Assembly: GCF_002953255.1 (NCBI RefSeq)
Contig: NZ_CP026498.1
Coordinates: 9,837,015 to 9,901,014, forward strand
Length of the DNA: 64,000 nt
Direction: 5' to 3'
Source: Streptomyces sp. CB01881
GTDB lineage: Bacteria; Actinomycetota; Actinomycetes; Streptomycetales; Streptomycetaceae
Shown: positions 23,420 to 32,071 of the stretch, one piece after another
How positions within the stretch are numbered: the first letter of the stretch is position 1
Layout: every line of letters begins with the position of its first letter
Notes under the pieces: generated by a model
Seen by the model: the letters and a program-made list of their open reading frames with translations, nothing else
Database searches by the model: none
What the model was told of the DNA's origin: nothing
Translations under genes and position numbers: made by a program

Positions 23420-24331
23420 TTGGACACCACCGAACCCACCACCGGCGCCCTCGTCGCCGACCGCATCGGCCGGATCCTGCTCCTGCGCCGCTCCGACGGC
23501 TGCTGGGAACTGCCCGCCGTCGCCCCGCTGCCCGGTGAGGAGCCGGCGGACGCCGCGGCCCGCGCGCTGTATGAGACCTGCGGGCGGCCCGGCACCGCCG
23601 GCGAGACCGTGGGCGGGCTCGACGGCGGCAACGGCCACGCGCGGCAGCTCGTGGTCCGGGTGACACCGGACGACCCGGGCGACCTCGACCGGCTCGTCCT
23701 GACCCGCCACGCCACCCACGGCTGGTTCTTCGCCGACAGCCTGCCCGGTGTCAACCCGGCCGCCGTCGCCTTCCTCCGCACCCACGCCCCGGCCCGCCCG
23801 CACCTGCCGCGCGAGCACTGGCTCGCCACCGTCTCGCGGTCGTGGACGTGCACCGCCGCCATCGTCACCACGCCGGACGGGCGCCTGCTGATGGTCAAGG
23901 GGGACGACGTCGACAGGTGGGGCTTCCCCGGCGGGGTCCTGGACAACCACGAGCACTCCCGCACGGGCGCGTCACGAGAGCTGCGCGAGGAGACCGGCCT
24001 CGACCTGCCGGCCGGGCCGCTGCTGGCCGTGTTCTGGCAGCATCCGGCTCCCGGGCTGGACCACCCGATCGTCCAGTTCGTCCACGACTTCGGCACCGTC
24101 GACCCCGACGCCGTCCAACTGTCCTGCACGGACGGCGAGATCACCCGGTGGGCCTGGTTCCGGCCGGACGAGCTGGACGCGGCCGCCGGCCCCTCCCGCA
24201 GTGAGCGGGCCCGGCTGGCCCTGCGGGCCCGCGACACCGGCCACACCGTCACCGAAACGTACCCGGGCGCCTTCGGCGGCGCCGCCCTCACACCCGACAC
24301 CGCCGCCAGGGCCGGAAGGGGGCTCGGCTAG
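23420..24331 (+). CDS. Twin-NUDIX protein
   Basis: 303 aa, TTG start supported by GGAGGAAG 6 nt upstream and by the loss of coding character before it. The N-terminal half (residues about 8-125) keeps the Nudix fold outline (GRILLLRRSDGCWELPA, then EEPADAAARALYETCG) but lacks the glutamate-rich box. The C-terminal half has a full box, GFPGGVLDNHEHSRTG then SRELREETGLDL. One active domain plus one recognition-type domain is likely. The product starts a segment shared with a lone condensation-domain protein 221 bp downstream. Confidence 0.8.
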   Translation: MDTTEPTTGALVADRIGRILLLRRSDGCWELPAVAPLPGEEPADAAARALYETCGRPGTAGETVGGLDGGNGHARQLVVRVTPDDPGDLDRLVLTRHATHGWFFADSLPGVNPAAVAFLRTHAPARPHLPREHWLATVSRSWTCTAAIVTTPDGRLLMVKGDDVDRWGFPGGVLDNHEHSRTGASRELREETGLDLPAGPLLAVFWQHPAPGLDHPIVQFVHDFGTVDPDAVQLSCTDGEITRWAWFRPDELDAAAGPSRSERARLALRARDTGHTVTETYPGAFGGAALTPDTAARAGRGLG

Positions 24332-24348
24332 GGCCCGCGCAGCGGGCC
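24332..24348 (+). terminator. Hairpin after the twin-NUDIX gene
   Basis: GGCCCGC (24332-24338) pairs with GCGGGCC (24342-24348) around GCA, starting directly after the TAG stop codon. Confidence 0.5.
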
Positions 24349-24552
24349 GGTCCACCCGCCACCGGTCACCCGGCGGCGGCCCGACGACGGTGGCTGGCAG
24401 CCGCGTTCCGAGGCTCGACGGGGCCTGGGCAGTGCGCCACACTCTTGCCCTGGCAGCACACGCGTTCCCACCGCACCTCCCGCCCCGCCCGGAAGCGCGA
24501 CGCATCACGCGGCACGCACCGGGCCCAGAGCCACACATCGGAGAGCCACACG

Positions 24553-25962
24553 GTGACCACGAGTCAGCAGCTGGAGATCACCTTCTCGTCCGGCCGGTCC
24601 GGGACCGGTCCGGCCACCTGGGGCCAGCAGGCCATCTGGGACGCCGTCGGCCGGCTGTCACCCGCCGACGCGCCTCGGTACAACATCACGACGGCGGCTC
24701 CACTGGAACCGGGCCTGCCGGTGCCCGTCGTCCTCGACGCGCTCACCGACCTGCTCCACCTGCACGATTCCCTCCACACCAGGCTCCACCCCGACGGCGA
24801 GGGCCGGCTGCGGCAAACCGTCGACCCGGAAGGACGGCTGCCCGTCCACACCCGCCACGGCGACGGTGACTCCGCCGAACTCGCGCGTACCGGCGCGGCG
24901 TTCCACGACGAGCTGGCCGCGCTACCGTTCGACTGCGCCACGGAGTGGCCGGTCCGGGTGGGTCTGGTCGTGGCGGGCGGCCTGGTCCGGCACATCTCCC
25001 TCGTCCTGTCGCACACCGCACTGGACGGCGCGGGGATGGGCCGGCTGGCGATGGACCTCACCGAGCTCTCCCTGGGCTCCTCCGCCGAGGCGATCCGCGC
25101 CCGTCGGCCGGCCCAACAGCCCCTGGAGGAAGCCGCGTTCCAGCAGTCCGAGCGCGGCCGGCGACGTGACGCCAACGCCCGAGCGCACGTCCTGCGCAAG
25201 CTCCGCTCGGGGCCGCCGCGGCTCTTCCCCGCCGCCCGGCACGACGAGCCGCAGCCGTTCCCGAACGCCGTCCTCAGCTCCCCGGCGCTGCTGCGGGCGG
25301 TCGAGCTGGTCGCGGCCGGACACCGGGCGAGCACGTCCTCGGTGCTGCTCGCGGCAACGGCGGTGATGACGGCGCGACTCGCCGGCTCGTCCGATGCGGT
25401 GCTCCAGGTCGTCGTCAACAACCGCTTCCTGCCCGGGCTGACGGCTGCGGTGAGCGTGGTGGCGGGCGACGGCCTGCTCCATCTGCCGGATGCGGACGGC
25501 GAGTTCGCCGCCGTCGTCCGCCGAACCCATGCCGCGTCGATCGCCACCTACCGGCACGCGTACTACGACAAGCGCCTGCTGGACGAGGAGATCGCCCGGC
25601 TGACCGCCGAGCACGGCCCGCTGGCCGACCGCTCGTGCATCTTCAACGACACCCGCGACCTGGTCCCGCCGTCACTCGGCGAGCCCGCCACCCCGTCCCC
25701 TGGTGATGCCGCAGGCACCGCCTCCGGGGAGCCCCTGGACCCGGCCCGCACCACCCTCGGCTGGCCCAAGGAGTTCGAGCCGCGCCCCGGCCTCACCTAC
25801 GCCCTGGACGCCCTCCGGACCCCGGACGCGCTCCAGCTCGCGATGACCGCCGACGGCTCGGTGCTCCCCCGCCCCCGGATGGAACGTTTCCTCTACGGCA
25901 TCGAGGAGCTGGTCGTCACCGAGGCCCAGGCCCTGGCCCTGGCCCTGGCCGCCACCCCGTAG
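24553..25962 (+). CDS. Stand-alone condensation-domain protein
   Basis: 469 aa from the GTG at 24553 (GGAGAG 8-13 nt upstream). The fold is that of NRPS condensation/acyltransferase (CoA-dependent) domains: an N-terminal FSSGRSGTGPATWGQQAIW, then VLSHTALDGAG, a variant of HHxxxDG in which the first His is Ser but the catalytic second His and the Asp-Gly remain. VVVNNRFLPG and the CIFNDTRD segment match later core motifs. No adenylation or carrier domain is adjacent, so it may join or release an acyl group made elsewhere, or act on a freestanding carrier protein. Confidence 0.85.
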   Translation: MTTSQQLEITFSSGRSGTGPATWGQQAIWDAVGRLSPADAPRYNITTAAPLEPGLPVPVVLDALTDLLHLHDSLHTRLHPDGEGRLRQTVDPEGRLPVHTRHGDGDSAELARTGAAFHDELAALPFDCATEWPVRVGLVVAGGLVRHISLVLSHTALDGAGMGRLAMDLTELSLGSSAEAIRARRPAQQPLEEAAFQQSERGRRRDANARAHVLRKLRSGPPRLFPAARHDEPQPFPNAVLSSPALLRAVELVAAGHRASTSSVLLAATAVMTARLAGSSDAVLQVVVNNRFLPGLTAAVSVVAGDGLLHLPDADGEFAAVVRRTHAASIATYRHAYYDKRLLDEEIARLTAEHGPLADRSCIFNDTRDLVPPSLGEPATPSPGDAAGTASGEPLDPARTTLGWPKEFEPRPGLTYALDALRTPDALQLAMTADGSVLPRPRMERFLYGIEELVVTEAQALALALAATP

Positions 25963-26026
25963 ACCCCGCACCGCCCCTGCGTACCGCCCACCCCCGCCCA
26001 GGAGGGACCCCACCGGGCCATTGAAC

Positions 26027-26042
26027 TTGACATCAGTGTCAG
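26027..26042 (+). promoter_or_regulatory. MerR-type promoter/operator remnant
   Basis: TTGACA (26027-26032) opens an inverted repeat TGACA-TCAG-TGTCA (26028-26041) just before the Old Yellow Enzyme remnant. Similar overlaps of -35 box and dyad drive MerR-controlled oxidoreductase genes. No MerR gene is adjacent. Confidence 0.45.
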
Positions 26043-26058
26043 GTTCCACCGTTCCGGC

Positions 26059-26351
26059 ATGACCACGACCCAGCTCCTCACGCCCTACCGCCTCGGCCCA
26101 CTCGACCTGCCGAACCGCGTCGTCGTGGCCCCGATGACGCGGTTCCGGGCGGCCGAGGACGGCACCCCGCTGCCGGTCGTCGCCGAGCACTACGCCCAGC
26201 GCGCCTGCACCGGACTGATCATCACCGAGGGCGTCTGGCCCAGCCGTCGGGGCCGGCCGGCTGGGCCTGCGGCTACACCGACTACCCGCCGCTCACCGCA
26301 ACCCCTTCCCCTTCCCCGGCCCCGGTGCCCGCCGCCGCAACCGCAACCTGA
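26059..26351 (+). pseudogene. Old Yellow Enzyme (alkene reductase) gene with internal deletion
   Basis: The first 63 codons are a perfect OYE N-terminus: LLTPYRLGPLDLPNRVVVAP, MTRFRA and LIITEGVWPSRRG (FMN-site region). At about 26254 the frame breaks, and in another frame the DNA encodes CGYTDYPPL, the characteristic C-terminal end of OYE proteins (NemA ends GYTDYPSL), then a stop at 26349-26351. About 285 central residues, including the catalytic H/N and Tyr and most of the barrel, are missing. The gene is a clear deletion derivative. The original product would have been an FMN-dependent ene-reductase of about 360 aa. Confidence 0.8.
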
Positions 26352-26378
26352 CCGGTTGTCAGTGGCTGCGGCTAGGTT
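26349..26378 (+). promoter_or_regulatory. Possible promoter for the acetyltransferase
   Basis: TGACCG (26349-26354) and TAGGTT (26373-26378) are spaced by 18 bp, 40 bp before the ATG at 26419. TAGGTT is a good actinobacterial -10. Confidence 0.4.
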
Positions 26379-26418
26379 CGATCCGACACGCCGAACCCTG
26401 ACGACGGGAACCCCGCCC

Positions 26419-27252
26419 ATGCCCCGCAGCGACGGCCCCGACACCGGTCGGAGCACCCGCCGCCCCGCACCTCTCACCGCCGCCCGGCTCGCCGAGGGCT
26501 GGCGCGCAGCCGGGGTGGAGGAGGGCATGGCCGTCATCGTGCACTCCTCGCTCTCCTCCCTCGGCCCGGTCGCCGGCGGTGCGGCCACCGTGGTGGAGAG
26601 CCTGCGGGCGGCCGTCGGCCGGGCGGGGACGCTCGCGGTGCCGGCCTTCACCGGCCAGGTCGCCGACCCGGCCCCGGACCACACCGGTGCCCCGACTCCC
26701 GGAGTCGCCCGGCGGCGGGCCGCCGTGCCTCTGTTCCACCCCGGCCTGCCGTCCACCGTGGGCGCCGTGCCGGAGGCCCTGCGCGCTCTGCCCGGCAGCG
26801 TGCGCAGCCGGCATCCGCAGGCCTCGGTGGCCGCCGTCGGCGCGCAGGCAGAGGAGGTCACCGCACGGCAGACGCTCGGCTTCGCCGTCGGCCGCACCTC
26901 GCCCTTCGGCGCGCTGCACGACCTCGACGGGTACGTCCTGCTGGTCGGCGTCGGGCACAACCGCAACACCTTCCTGCACTACGCCGAGACGCTCGCCCCG
27001 GTCCGCCGGCTGAAGACCCGGCGCTTCCCGATGGCGGTGGACGGCGAGCGCGTCTGGATCGAGACGCCGGACGTCGGCAACGACAACGACACCCACTTCC
27101 CCACCGTGGGGCGCGAGTTCGAGGAGCACGCGGGCATCCGGGAGGTCGTGGTCGGCAACGCCCCCTGCCGCCTGCTCCCGGTCCGCCTGCTCATACCCTT
27201 CGCCACCCGCCGCCTCACCGAGCTCCTCACCGCGGACGGGCTCACGGCCTGA
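26419..27252 (+). CDS. AAC(3)-type N-acetyltransferase
   Basis: 277 aa from the ATG at 26419, the usual length of the antibiotic N-acetyltransferase family. It shows VIVHSSLSSLGPVAGGAATV, GTLAVPAFTGQ, the central LFHPGLPSTVGAVPEALR and SRHPQASVAAVG, and FGALHDLDGYVLLVGVGHNRNTF-like segments, all typical of AAC(3) enzymes that acetylate the 3-amino group of aminoglycosides using acetyl-CoA. The family also includes enzymes of unknown substrate such as YokD, so resistance is not assured. The frame continues upstream into the OYE remnant, but the protein starts here. A strong hairpin follows the stop. Confidence 0.85.
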   Translation: MPRSDGPDTGRSTRRPAPLTAARLAEGWRAAGVEEGMAVIVHSSLSSLGPVAGGAATVVESLRAAVGRAGTLAVPAFTGQVADPAPDHTGAPTPGVARRRAAVPLFHPGLPSTVGAVPEALRALPGSVRSRHPQASVAAVGAQAEEVTARQTLGFAVGRTSPFGALHDLDGYVLLVGVGHNRNTFLHYAETLAPVRRLKTRRFPMAVDGERVWIETPDVGNDNDTHFPTVGREFEEHAGIREVVVGNAPCRLLPVRLLIPFATRRLTELLTADGLTA

Positions 27253-27282
27253 CCCGGCCGCCCGCACACGCGGGCGGCCGGG
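27253..27282. terminator. Perfect 13-bp-stem terminator
   Basis: Arms 27253-27265 and 27270-27282 pair perfectly around ACAC, immediately after the acetyltransferase stop and before the convergent peptidase stop at 27309. It probably serves both genes. Confidence 0.65.
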
Positions 27283-27308
27283 GCGCGACGGGCGGCCGGG
27301 GGCGGTCC

Positions 27309-28835
27309 TCAGTGCGCGTGCTCGTGGAGCGAGTTGGTCTCCTGGATCTTCTTCCAGGACTTCGGCTCCTGCGGCGCGCCCTTGCCGCCAGGCGCCAGGG
27401 CCGCCACGCCCGCAGGGGCCGCCGCCGGGACGCCCGCCGACGACAGCGCCGGCTTCGAGGCCGTGAACAGCCAGGTGTTGAAGAGGTCCGCGAGCGGCTT
27501 CCCGGAGATCCGCTCGGCGTACGCCTGGAACTGCTGGATGGTCGCGTTGCCGTACTTGCGCTCGGCCGGCCACCCCTTCAGGATCTGGAAGAACTTCTCG
27601 TCCCCGACGGTGTTGCGCAGCGCCTGGATGGCCACCGCCCCGCGGTCGTAGACGGCGCTGGCGAACTGGTGGTCCGCCCCCGGGTCGCCGGGCTTGACGG
27701 ACCAGAAGGCGTTGTCGGCCGGGTAGGAGGAGTAGACGTAGTCGGCGAGCTCCTGTGCCGTGCCCTCGTTCTCGTGCTCGGACCAGAGCCACTGCGAGTA
27801 GCGGGCGAAGCCCTCGTTGAGCCAGATGTCGCTCCACCGCTGGACGGAGACGCTGTCGCCGTACCACTGGTGGGCGAGCTCGTGGACGACGACGGACGTG
27901 TTGGAGCCGCGGGAGAACTGGGCGGGGCTGTAGAAGATCTGGGTCTGGGTCTCCAGGGCGTACCCGGTGGGCACGTTGGGCACGTAGCCGCCGATCGAGC
28001 CGAACGGGTACTCGCCGAAGTAGCCGCTCAGCCAGTCGACCAGTTCGCCGGTGCGCTCGACGCTGGCGCGCGCCGCACCGTCGTTGTCCCCGAGGTCCTT
28101 GCTGTAGGCGGTGACGACCGGCAGCCCACCCGGGGTGGTGTCGGTCCGGATGTCGAACCTGCCGATCGCGAGGGTGGCCAGATAGGTCGCCTGAGGCTTG
28201 GTCTGGCGCCAGTTGTAGCGGGTCCAGCCGGCCCGGGAGCTCTGGCCGGTGAGGAGGCCGTTGCTGATCGCCTGGGTGCCGTCGGGCACGAGGACGGAGA
28301 CGTCGTAGGTGGCCTTGTCGGTGGGGTGGTCGTTGCTGGGGAACCACCAGGCGGAGCCCTCGGGCTCGTTGGCCGCGACGCCGCCGTCGGGGGTGCGCAG
28401 CCAGGCGGAGTAGCCGCCTCGTTCCACCTCGCCGGGCTTGTCGGCGTAGCGGACGACGACGGTCACGGGGCTGCCCTTGGTGAGCGGCCGCGCCGGGGTG
28501 ATTTCCAGCTCCGACTCGCCGGTGCTCGCGAACTTCGCGGTCCGGCCGTTGACCAGCACCTCCTTGACGCCGAGCACGAAGTCCAGGTTGAACCGCGAGA
28601 GGTCCTGGGTGGCAGTGGCCAGGATGGTGGCGGTGCCTTCCAGTTCATCGGTGGCGGGCTGGTACTTGAGCCGGATGTCGTAGTGCGAGACGTCGTATCC
28701 GCCGTTGCCGGCGTTGGGGTAGTACGGGTCTCCGATGCCGGCCGCGCCGGGGCCGATCTGGGCCGCCGAGGCGGGGACGGTCAGGAGCAGGGCGAGCGCG
28801 CCTGCGGCGGCAGAGACGATCAGCCTCTTGCGCAC
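27309..28835 (-). CDS. Secreted M1-family metallopeptidase
   Basis: 508 aa with a signal peptide (MRKRLIVSAAAGALALLLTV, cleavage after ASA). The M1 aminopeptidase-like catalytic motif HELAH (H318, E319, H322) is followed 19 residues later by E341 in WLNEGFARY, the zinc ligands and base. The usual GAMEN anchor is replaced by YALETQT. The N-terminal beta domain (HYDIRLKYQPATDELEG) is typical. The C-terminus is Pro/Gly-rich and ends HEHAH. It likely degrades peptides outside the cell, as secreted M1 enzymes of actinomycetes do. The C-terminal ERAP domain is absent. Confidence 0.88.
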   Translation of the reverse strand: MRKRLIVSAAAGALALLLTVPASAAQIGPGAAGIGDPYYPNAGNGGYDVSHYDIRLKYQPATDELEGTATILATATQDLSRFNLDFVLGVKEVLVNGRTAKFASTGESELEITPARPLTKGSPVTVVVRYADKPGEVERGGYSAWLRTPDGGVAANEPEGSAWWFPSNDHPTDKATYDVSVLVPDGTQAISNGLLTGQSSRAGWTRYNWRQTKPQATYLATLAIGRFDIRTDTTPGGLPVVTAYSKDLGDNDGAARASVERTGELVDWLSGYFGEYPFGSIGGYVPNVPTGYALETQTQIFYSPAQFSRGSNTSVVVHELAHQWYGDSVSVQRWSDIWLNEGFARYSQWLWSEHENEGTAQELADYVYSSYPADNAFWSVKPGDPGADHQFASAVYDRGAVAIQALRNTVGDEKFFQILKGWPAERKYGNATIQQFQAYAERISGKPLADLFNTWLFTASKPALSSAGVPAAAPAGVAALAPGGKGAPQEPKSWKKIQETNSLHEHAH

Positions 28836-28984
28836 GGTGGTCCTCCAGGATCACTGGGACGGATGGGTCGCATCGATCCTTGTCCCGGTGAGCCGTGGCC
28901 CACTCCTATCGGATGAAATGTTCATGAGAAGAAACAGGCCGAAATGGGCCCGCCGCGCTCCCGTCACGGCGGTCCTCACTCCGC

Positions 28985-29053
28985 CCCGACGGCGGGCCTC
29001 ACCCGGTCCCGACCGCGGGCCTCACCCGGTCCCGACGGCGGGCCTCACGCGGT
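28985..29053. repeat. 23-bp tandem repeat, three copies
   Basis: CCCGACGGCGGGCCTCACCCGGT-like 23-mers start at 28985, 29008 and 29031, ending just before the sulfurtransferase stop. A further partial copy precedes them. The repeat is non-coding. Confidence 0.85.
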
Positions 29054-29061
29054 CCGGCACG

Positions 29062-29934
29062 TCATGCGCCCAGTGCCACCGGCGCCCGCACCAGTGAGCC
29101 GTACTCCGTCCACGACCCGTCGTAGTTCTTCACGTGCGGGTACCCGAGCAGCTCGGTCAGCGCGAACCAGGTGTGCGCCGAGCGCTCGCCGATCCGGCAG
29201 TACGCGATCACCTCGCGCTCGGCCTCCACACCCTGCCCGCCGTAGAGCGCCCGCAGCTCCTCCGCCGAGCGGAAGGTGCCGTCGTCGTTGGCCGCCTGGG
29301 ACCAGGGGATGTTCACCGCGCCGGGGATGTGGCCGGGCACCTGCGCCTGCTCCTGCGGCAGGTGTGCCGGCGCCAGCGCCTCGCCCCGGTACTCGGCCGG
29401 CGAGCGCACGTCGACCAGCACGGCGTCGGACCCGGGTTTGGCGAAGACCTCCGCCTTGGCCAGCACCTCGTCGCGCAGCGCCCGTACCTCGGGGTGCTCG
29501 GGTCCGGCCAGCCGGTAGCCGCTGTGCTGGTAGTCCATCACCTCCTGGGTGAGCTCGCGCTCCTCCAGCTCCCACTTCTTCCGCCCGCCGTCGAGCAGCT
29601 TCACCGGCCCGTAGCCACGCAGGCGCAGCAGCCAGTAGGCGTAGGCGGCGAACCAGTTGTTGTTGCCGCCGTACAGCACCACGGTGGTGTCCTCCTCCAC
29701 CCCGGCCGCGCGCAGCAGGTGCTCCACGCCGTCGCGGTCGGTGTAGTCACGGCCCACCCGGCTGTGCAGGTCGGTGGTCCAGTTCCAGCCGACCGCGCCG
29801 GGAATGTGGCCCTCCTCGTACGCGGTGGTGTCCTCGTCCACCTCGACGACGCGGATCGTGCCGTCGTCCAGGTGCTGGGCCAGCCAGTCGGTGGGGACCA
29901 GCGCCTCGGGGTGTGCGTAGCCGTTGCCGGTCAT
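29062..29934 (-). CDS. Thiosulfate/3-mercaptopyruvate sulfurtransferase (tandem rhodanese)
   Basis: 290 aa with two rhodanese domains. The N-terminal one is inactive in outline (EGHIPGAVGWNW, VVLYGGNNNW). The C-terminal one has VLVDVRSPAEYRG, GHIPGAVNIPW and the active-site loop AYCRIGERSAHTWF (C246), whose CRxGxR form is that of thiosulfate sulfurtransferases of the actinobacterial CysA2/SseA group. It transfers sulfane sulfur to cyanide or thiols and takes part in sulfur trafficking in the cytosol. It stands alone on the minus strand. Confidence 0.92.
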   Translation of the reverse strand: MTGNGYAHPEALVPTDWLAQHLDDGTIRVVEVDEDTTAYEEGHIPGAVGWNWTTDLHSRVGRDYTDRDGVEHLLRAAGVEEDTTVVLYGGNNNWFAAYAYWLLRLRGYGPVKLLDGGRKKWELEERELTQEVMDYQHSGYRLAGPEHPEVRALRDEVLAKAEVFAKPGSDAVLVDVRSPAEYRGEALAPAHLPQEQAQVPGHIPGAVNIPWSQAANDDGTFRSAEELRALYGGQGVEAEREVIAYCRIGERSAHTWFALTELLGYPHVKNYDGSWTEYGSLVRAPVALGA

Positions 29935-30030
29935 CGCAGCCCTCCTTCACTCGGACCTCTTCGAACCTACGTCCGACCGCCCGCTCCGGCCACCCGCACG
30001 GCCCAACCCGGGACCCCCGCCCCGGGCCGC

Positions 30031-30063
30031 CACCCCACCGGCACCCCACCGGCACCCCACCGG
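30031..30063. repeat. 11-bp tandem repeat, three copies
   Basis: CACCCCACCGG occurs three times in tandem between the sulfurtransferase start and the methyltransferase stop; non-coding. Confidence 0.8.
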
Positions 30064-30119
30064 CGCACCCCCGGCAGCGCGCCACCGAGGCCCGCGCCGC
30101 CGGGGCCCGCACCGCCCGG

Positions 30120-31199
30120 CTACGCCGCGGCGCCGTCCGGCCGCGCGATGTAGTAGACGTTCAGGATGTCCCCCTCCACCTGCGCGGTCTCCACCGATCC
30201 GAACCCGGCCTCGGCCAGCATCCGCCGGGCCGTCTGCTCGCCCCAGACCGTCCCCAGCCCGGCGCCGCCCTCGCCGAGCGAGACCGTCATGCAGTAGAAG
30301 GTCGAGAAGGTGTAGAGCGCCGGCGCGAGCGGGTGCCCGACGTTCTCCTCCAGCCTGCTGCTGGCCGCGATGTCGCCCATCAGGAAAACGCCGTCGGGCC
30401 GCAGCACGCGGGCGACGGCGGCCAGCGTCTCGGCCGGGCGGGCCAGGTCGTGGACGACGTCGAAGGCGGTGACCAGGTCGTAGGAGCCGGTCAGCCCGGC
30501 CGAGTCGGCGACCTCGAAGTCCGCGTTGGACAGGCCGAGCGCGACGGCCTCGGCCCGGGCGGCCGCGACGCCGTTCTCCGCGATGTCGACACCGGTGAAC
30601 CGGCTCGCCGGGTAGGCCCCCGCCAGCACGTTGACGGCGTGGCCCTGCCCGGTGCCGATGTCGAGCGCGTCGATCCCGGCGCCCAGCCGCTCCGGCAGCC
30701 CGGGGACGAGCGGCACGATCCCCTCGACCAGCGCCAGGTCGTAGACCCGGCCGGACTCCTCGGCCTGGAGCTCCTGGAACCGCGGGTACGCCGAGTACGG
30801 CATCCCGCCGCCGTTGCGGAAGCAGCCGATGAGCTGCTGCTCGACGTCGCCCATCAGCGCGAGGTACTGCATCATCCCGGCCAGGTTCTCGGGCCCGGCC
30901 GCCCTGGTGAGCGAGGCCGCGTGCTCCGGCGGCAGCCGATAGGTGCCGCGCCCGGGGTCGTACTCGACGATCCCGCCGACGACCATCGCGCCGAGCCACT
31001 CGCGGACGTAGCGTTCCTCCAGACCGGCGGCCCGCGCGATCTCCTCGCTGCTCGACGGGGCGAGGCCGGCCATGGTGTCGAACAGCCCGGTCTGGTGGCC
31101 GATGCTGGCCATGAATCCCAGACAGGAGTCGTTCAGCACCTGCACGATCCGGCCCGCGAACTCCTCCTGCTTCACCGGGTCCGGTTCCCGTACGGACAT
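30120..31199 (-). CDS. SAM-dependent methyltransferase (Rv2258c-like)
   Basis: 359 aa. An N-terminal helical, winged-helix-like region (MASIGHQTGLFDTMAG, SSEEIARAAGLEERYVREWL) precedes a class I methyltransferase domain with motif I ALDIGTGQGHAV, FTGVDIAENGV and YDLVTAFDVVHDL, and a VLRPDGVFLMGD strand. The N-terminal layout matches the Rv2258c-type family found across actinobacteria, whose substrate is unknown. No ligand-specific residue can be named. It is monocistronic. Confidence 0.88.
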   Translation of the reverse strand: MSVREPDPVKQEEFAGRIVQVLNDSCLGFMASIGHQTGLFDTMAGLAPSSSEEIARAAGLEERYVREWLGAMVVGGIVEYDPGRGTYRLPPEHAASLTRAAGPENLAGMMQYLALMGDVEQQLIGCFRNGGGMPYSAYPRFQELQAEESGRVYDLALVEGIVPLVPGLPERLGAGIDALDIGTGQGHAVNVLAGAYPASRFTGVDIAENGVAAARAEAVALGLSNADFEVADSAGLTGSYDLVTAFDVVHDLARPAETLAAVARVLRPDGVFLMGDIAASSRLEENVGHPLAPALYTFSTFYCMTVSLGEGGAGLGTVWGEQTARRMLAEAGFGSVETAQVEGDILNVYYIARPDGAAA

Positions 31200-31293
31200 C
31201 GTTCCTCCTCCGCCTCCGGGACCAACGCGAGCCCTCCCCTCGTCACGCTACGCCGCTGTTCCCCGCCGCCCCAGCCGACCGGTGGCCGCGCTG

Positions 31294-31991
31294 TTACCGC
31301 CCGACCGGCCAGGGCACCTCCGGCCGCCTCTCGTACGCGTAGCCGGCCGCCTCCCAGCGCGGCCCCTCCTCGGCGAGCCGCTGCCGGAACCGCCCCCAGT
31401 CATGGCTCGACCCCGGCGACCAGCCGAGTTCCGCCAGGGCCGGCAGCCGGGGCAGCAGCATCACGTCCAGCTGGGCCGGGGTGTCCAGGGTCTCCGTCCA
31501 CAGCGGCGCCTCGACTCCGGGCACGGCGCCGGCCGGCAGCCTGACCAGGGTGTCCGGGTCCCAGGAGTAGGCGGACCGGACGTCGACCGTCCCGGCCCAG
31601 GCCAGCCCGAGCGGGTAGGAGGAGTCGTACTTCATGTCGAGGTAACTCCGGCCCGCCGGGGACATGATCACCTTCGCTCCGCGCCCGGCGGCCTCCCGCA
31701 GCTCCGCGTCGCGCCCGCCGCCCGGACGACGGTCCGTCCGGTGAGCCGGTAGGCGGGGCCGGACCCGGTGGTGGCGGAGTACGGCGCCGGGACGATCCGG
31801 TCGCCGGTGCGCGGCCCGGCGGGAACGGGTACCACGGGAACGGCTACGGCGGGATCGGGTACGGCAGCGGTGGCGCCGCCGGTCCCGAGCGCACGGTGGA
31901 CGCCGAAGCCGGCCGCGGCGAGCACCGGCACGGAGAGAAGGATCAGCAGTCCACGGGTCCGGGCGGACAGCCCGGCGATTCGTCTCGGCAA
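31294..31991 (-). pseudogene. GH20 beta-N-acetylhexosaminidase with internal deletion
   Basis: Two parts of one gene in different frames. From a TTG at 31991 (GGGAG upstream) comes a membrane/signal helix and the GH20b start (RIVPAPYSATTGSGPAYRLT); that frame stops at 31668. From about 31720 to 31294 another frame gives the GH20 C-terminus: KVIMSPAGRSYLDMKYDSSY, then YSWDP, GVEAPLWTETLDTP and LPRLPALAELGWSP. The central barrel, about 300 residues with the catalytic Asp-Glu pair, is missing. It is a non-functional remnant of a chitobiase-type enzyme that releases N-acetylglucosamine from chitin or murein. Confidence 0.85.
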
Positions 31992-32071
31992 GGCCGCTCC
32001 CGGTGTCGATGTTCCGGAATGGTCTCAACCAATCGCCGGGCTGTCCCGCGCTTCGCAGGAATTCGTCCGTC

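Noticed and set aside
26059..27252. Single 397-codon fusion of an OYE fragment and AAC(3)
   Set aside because: The linking part is low-complexity Pro/Thr, and AAC(3) has full length from its own ATG at 26419; the open frame across the deletion scar is accidental.
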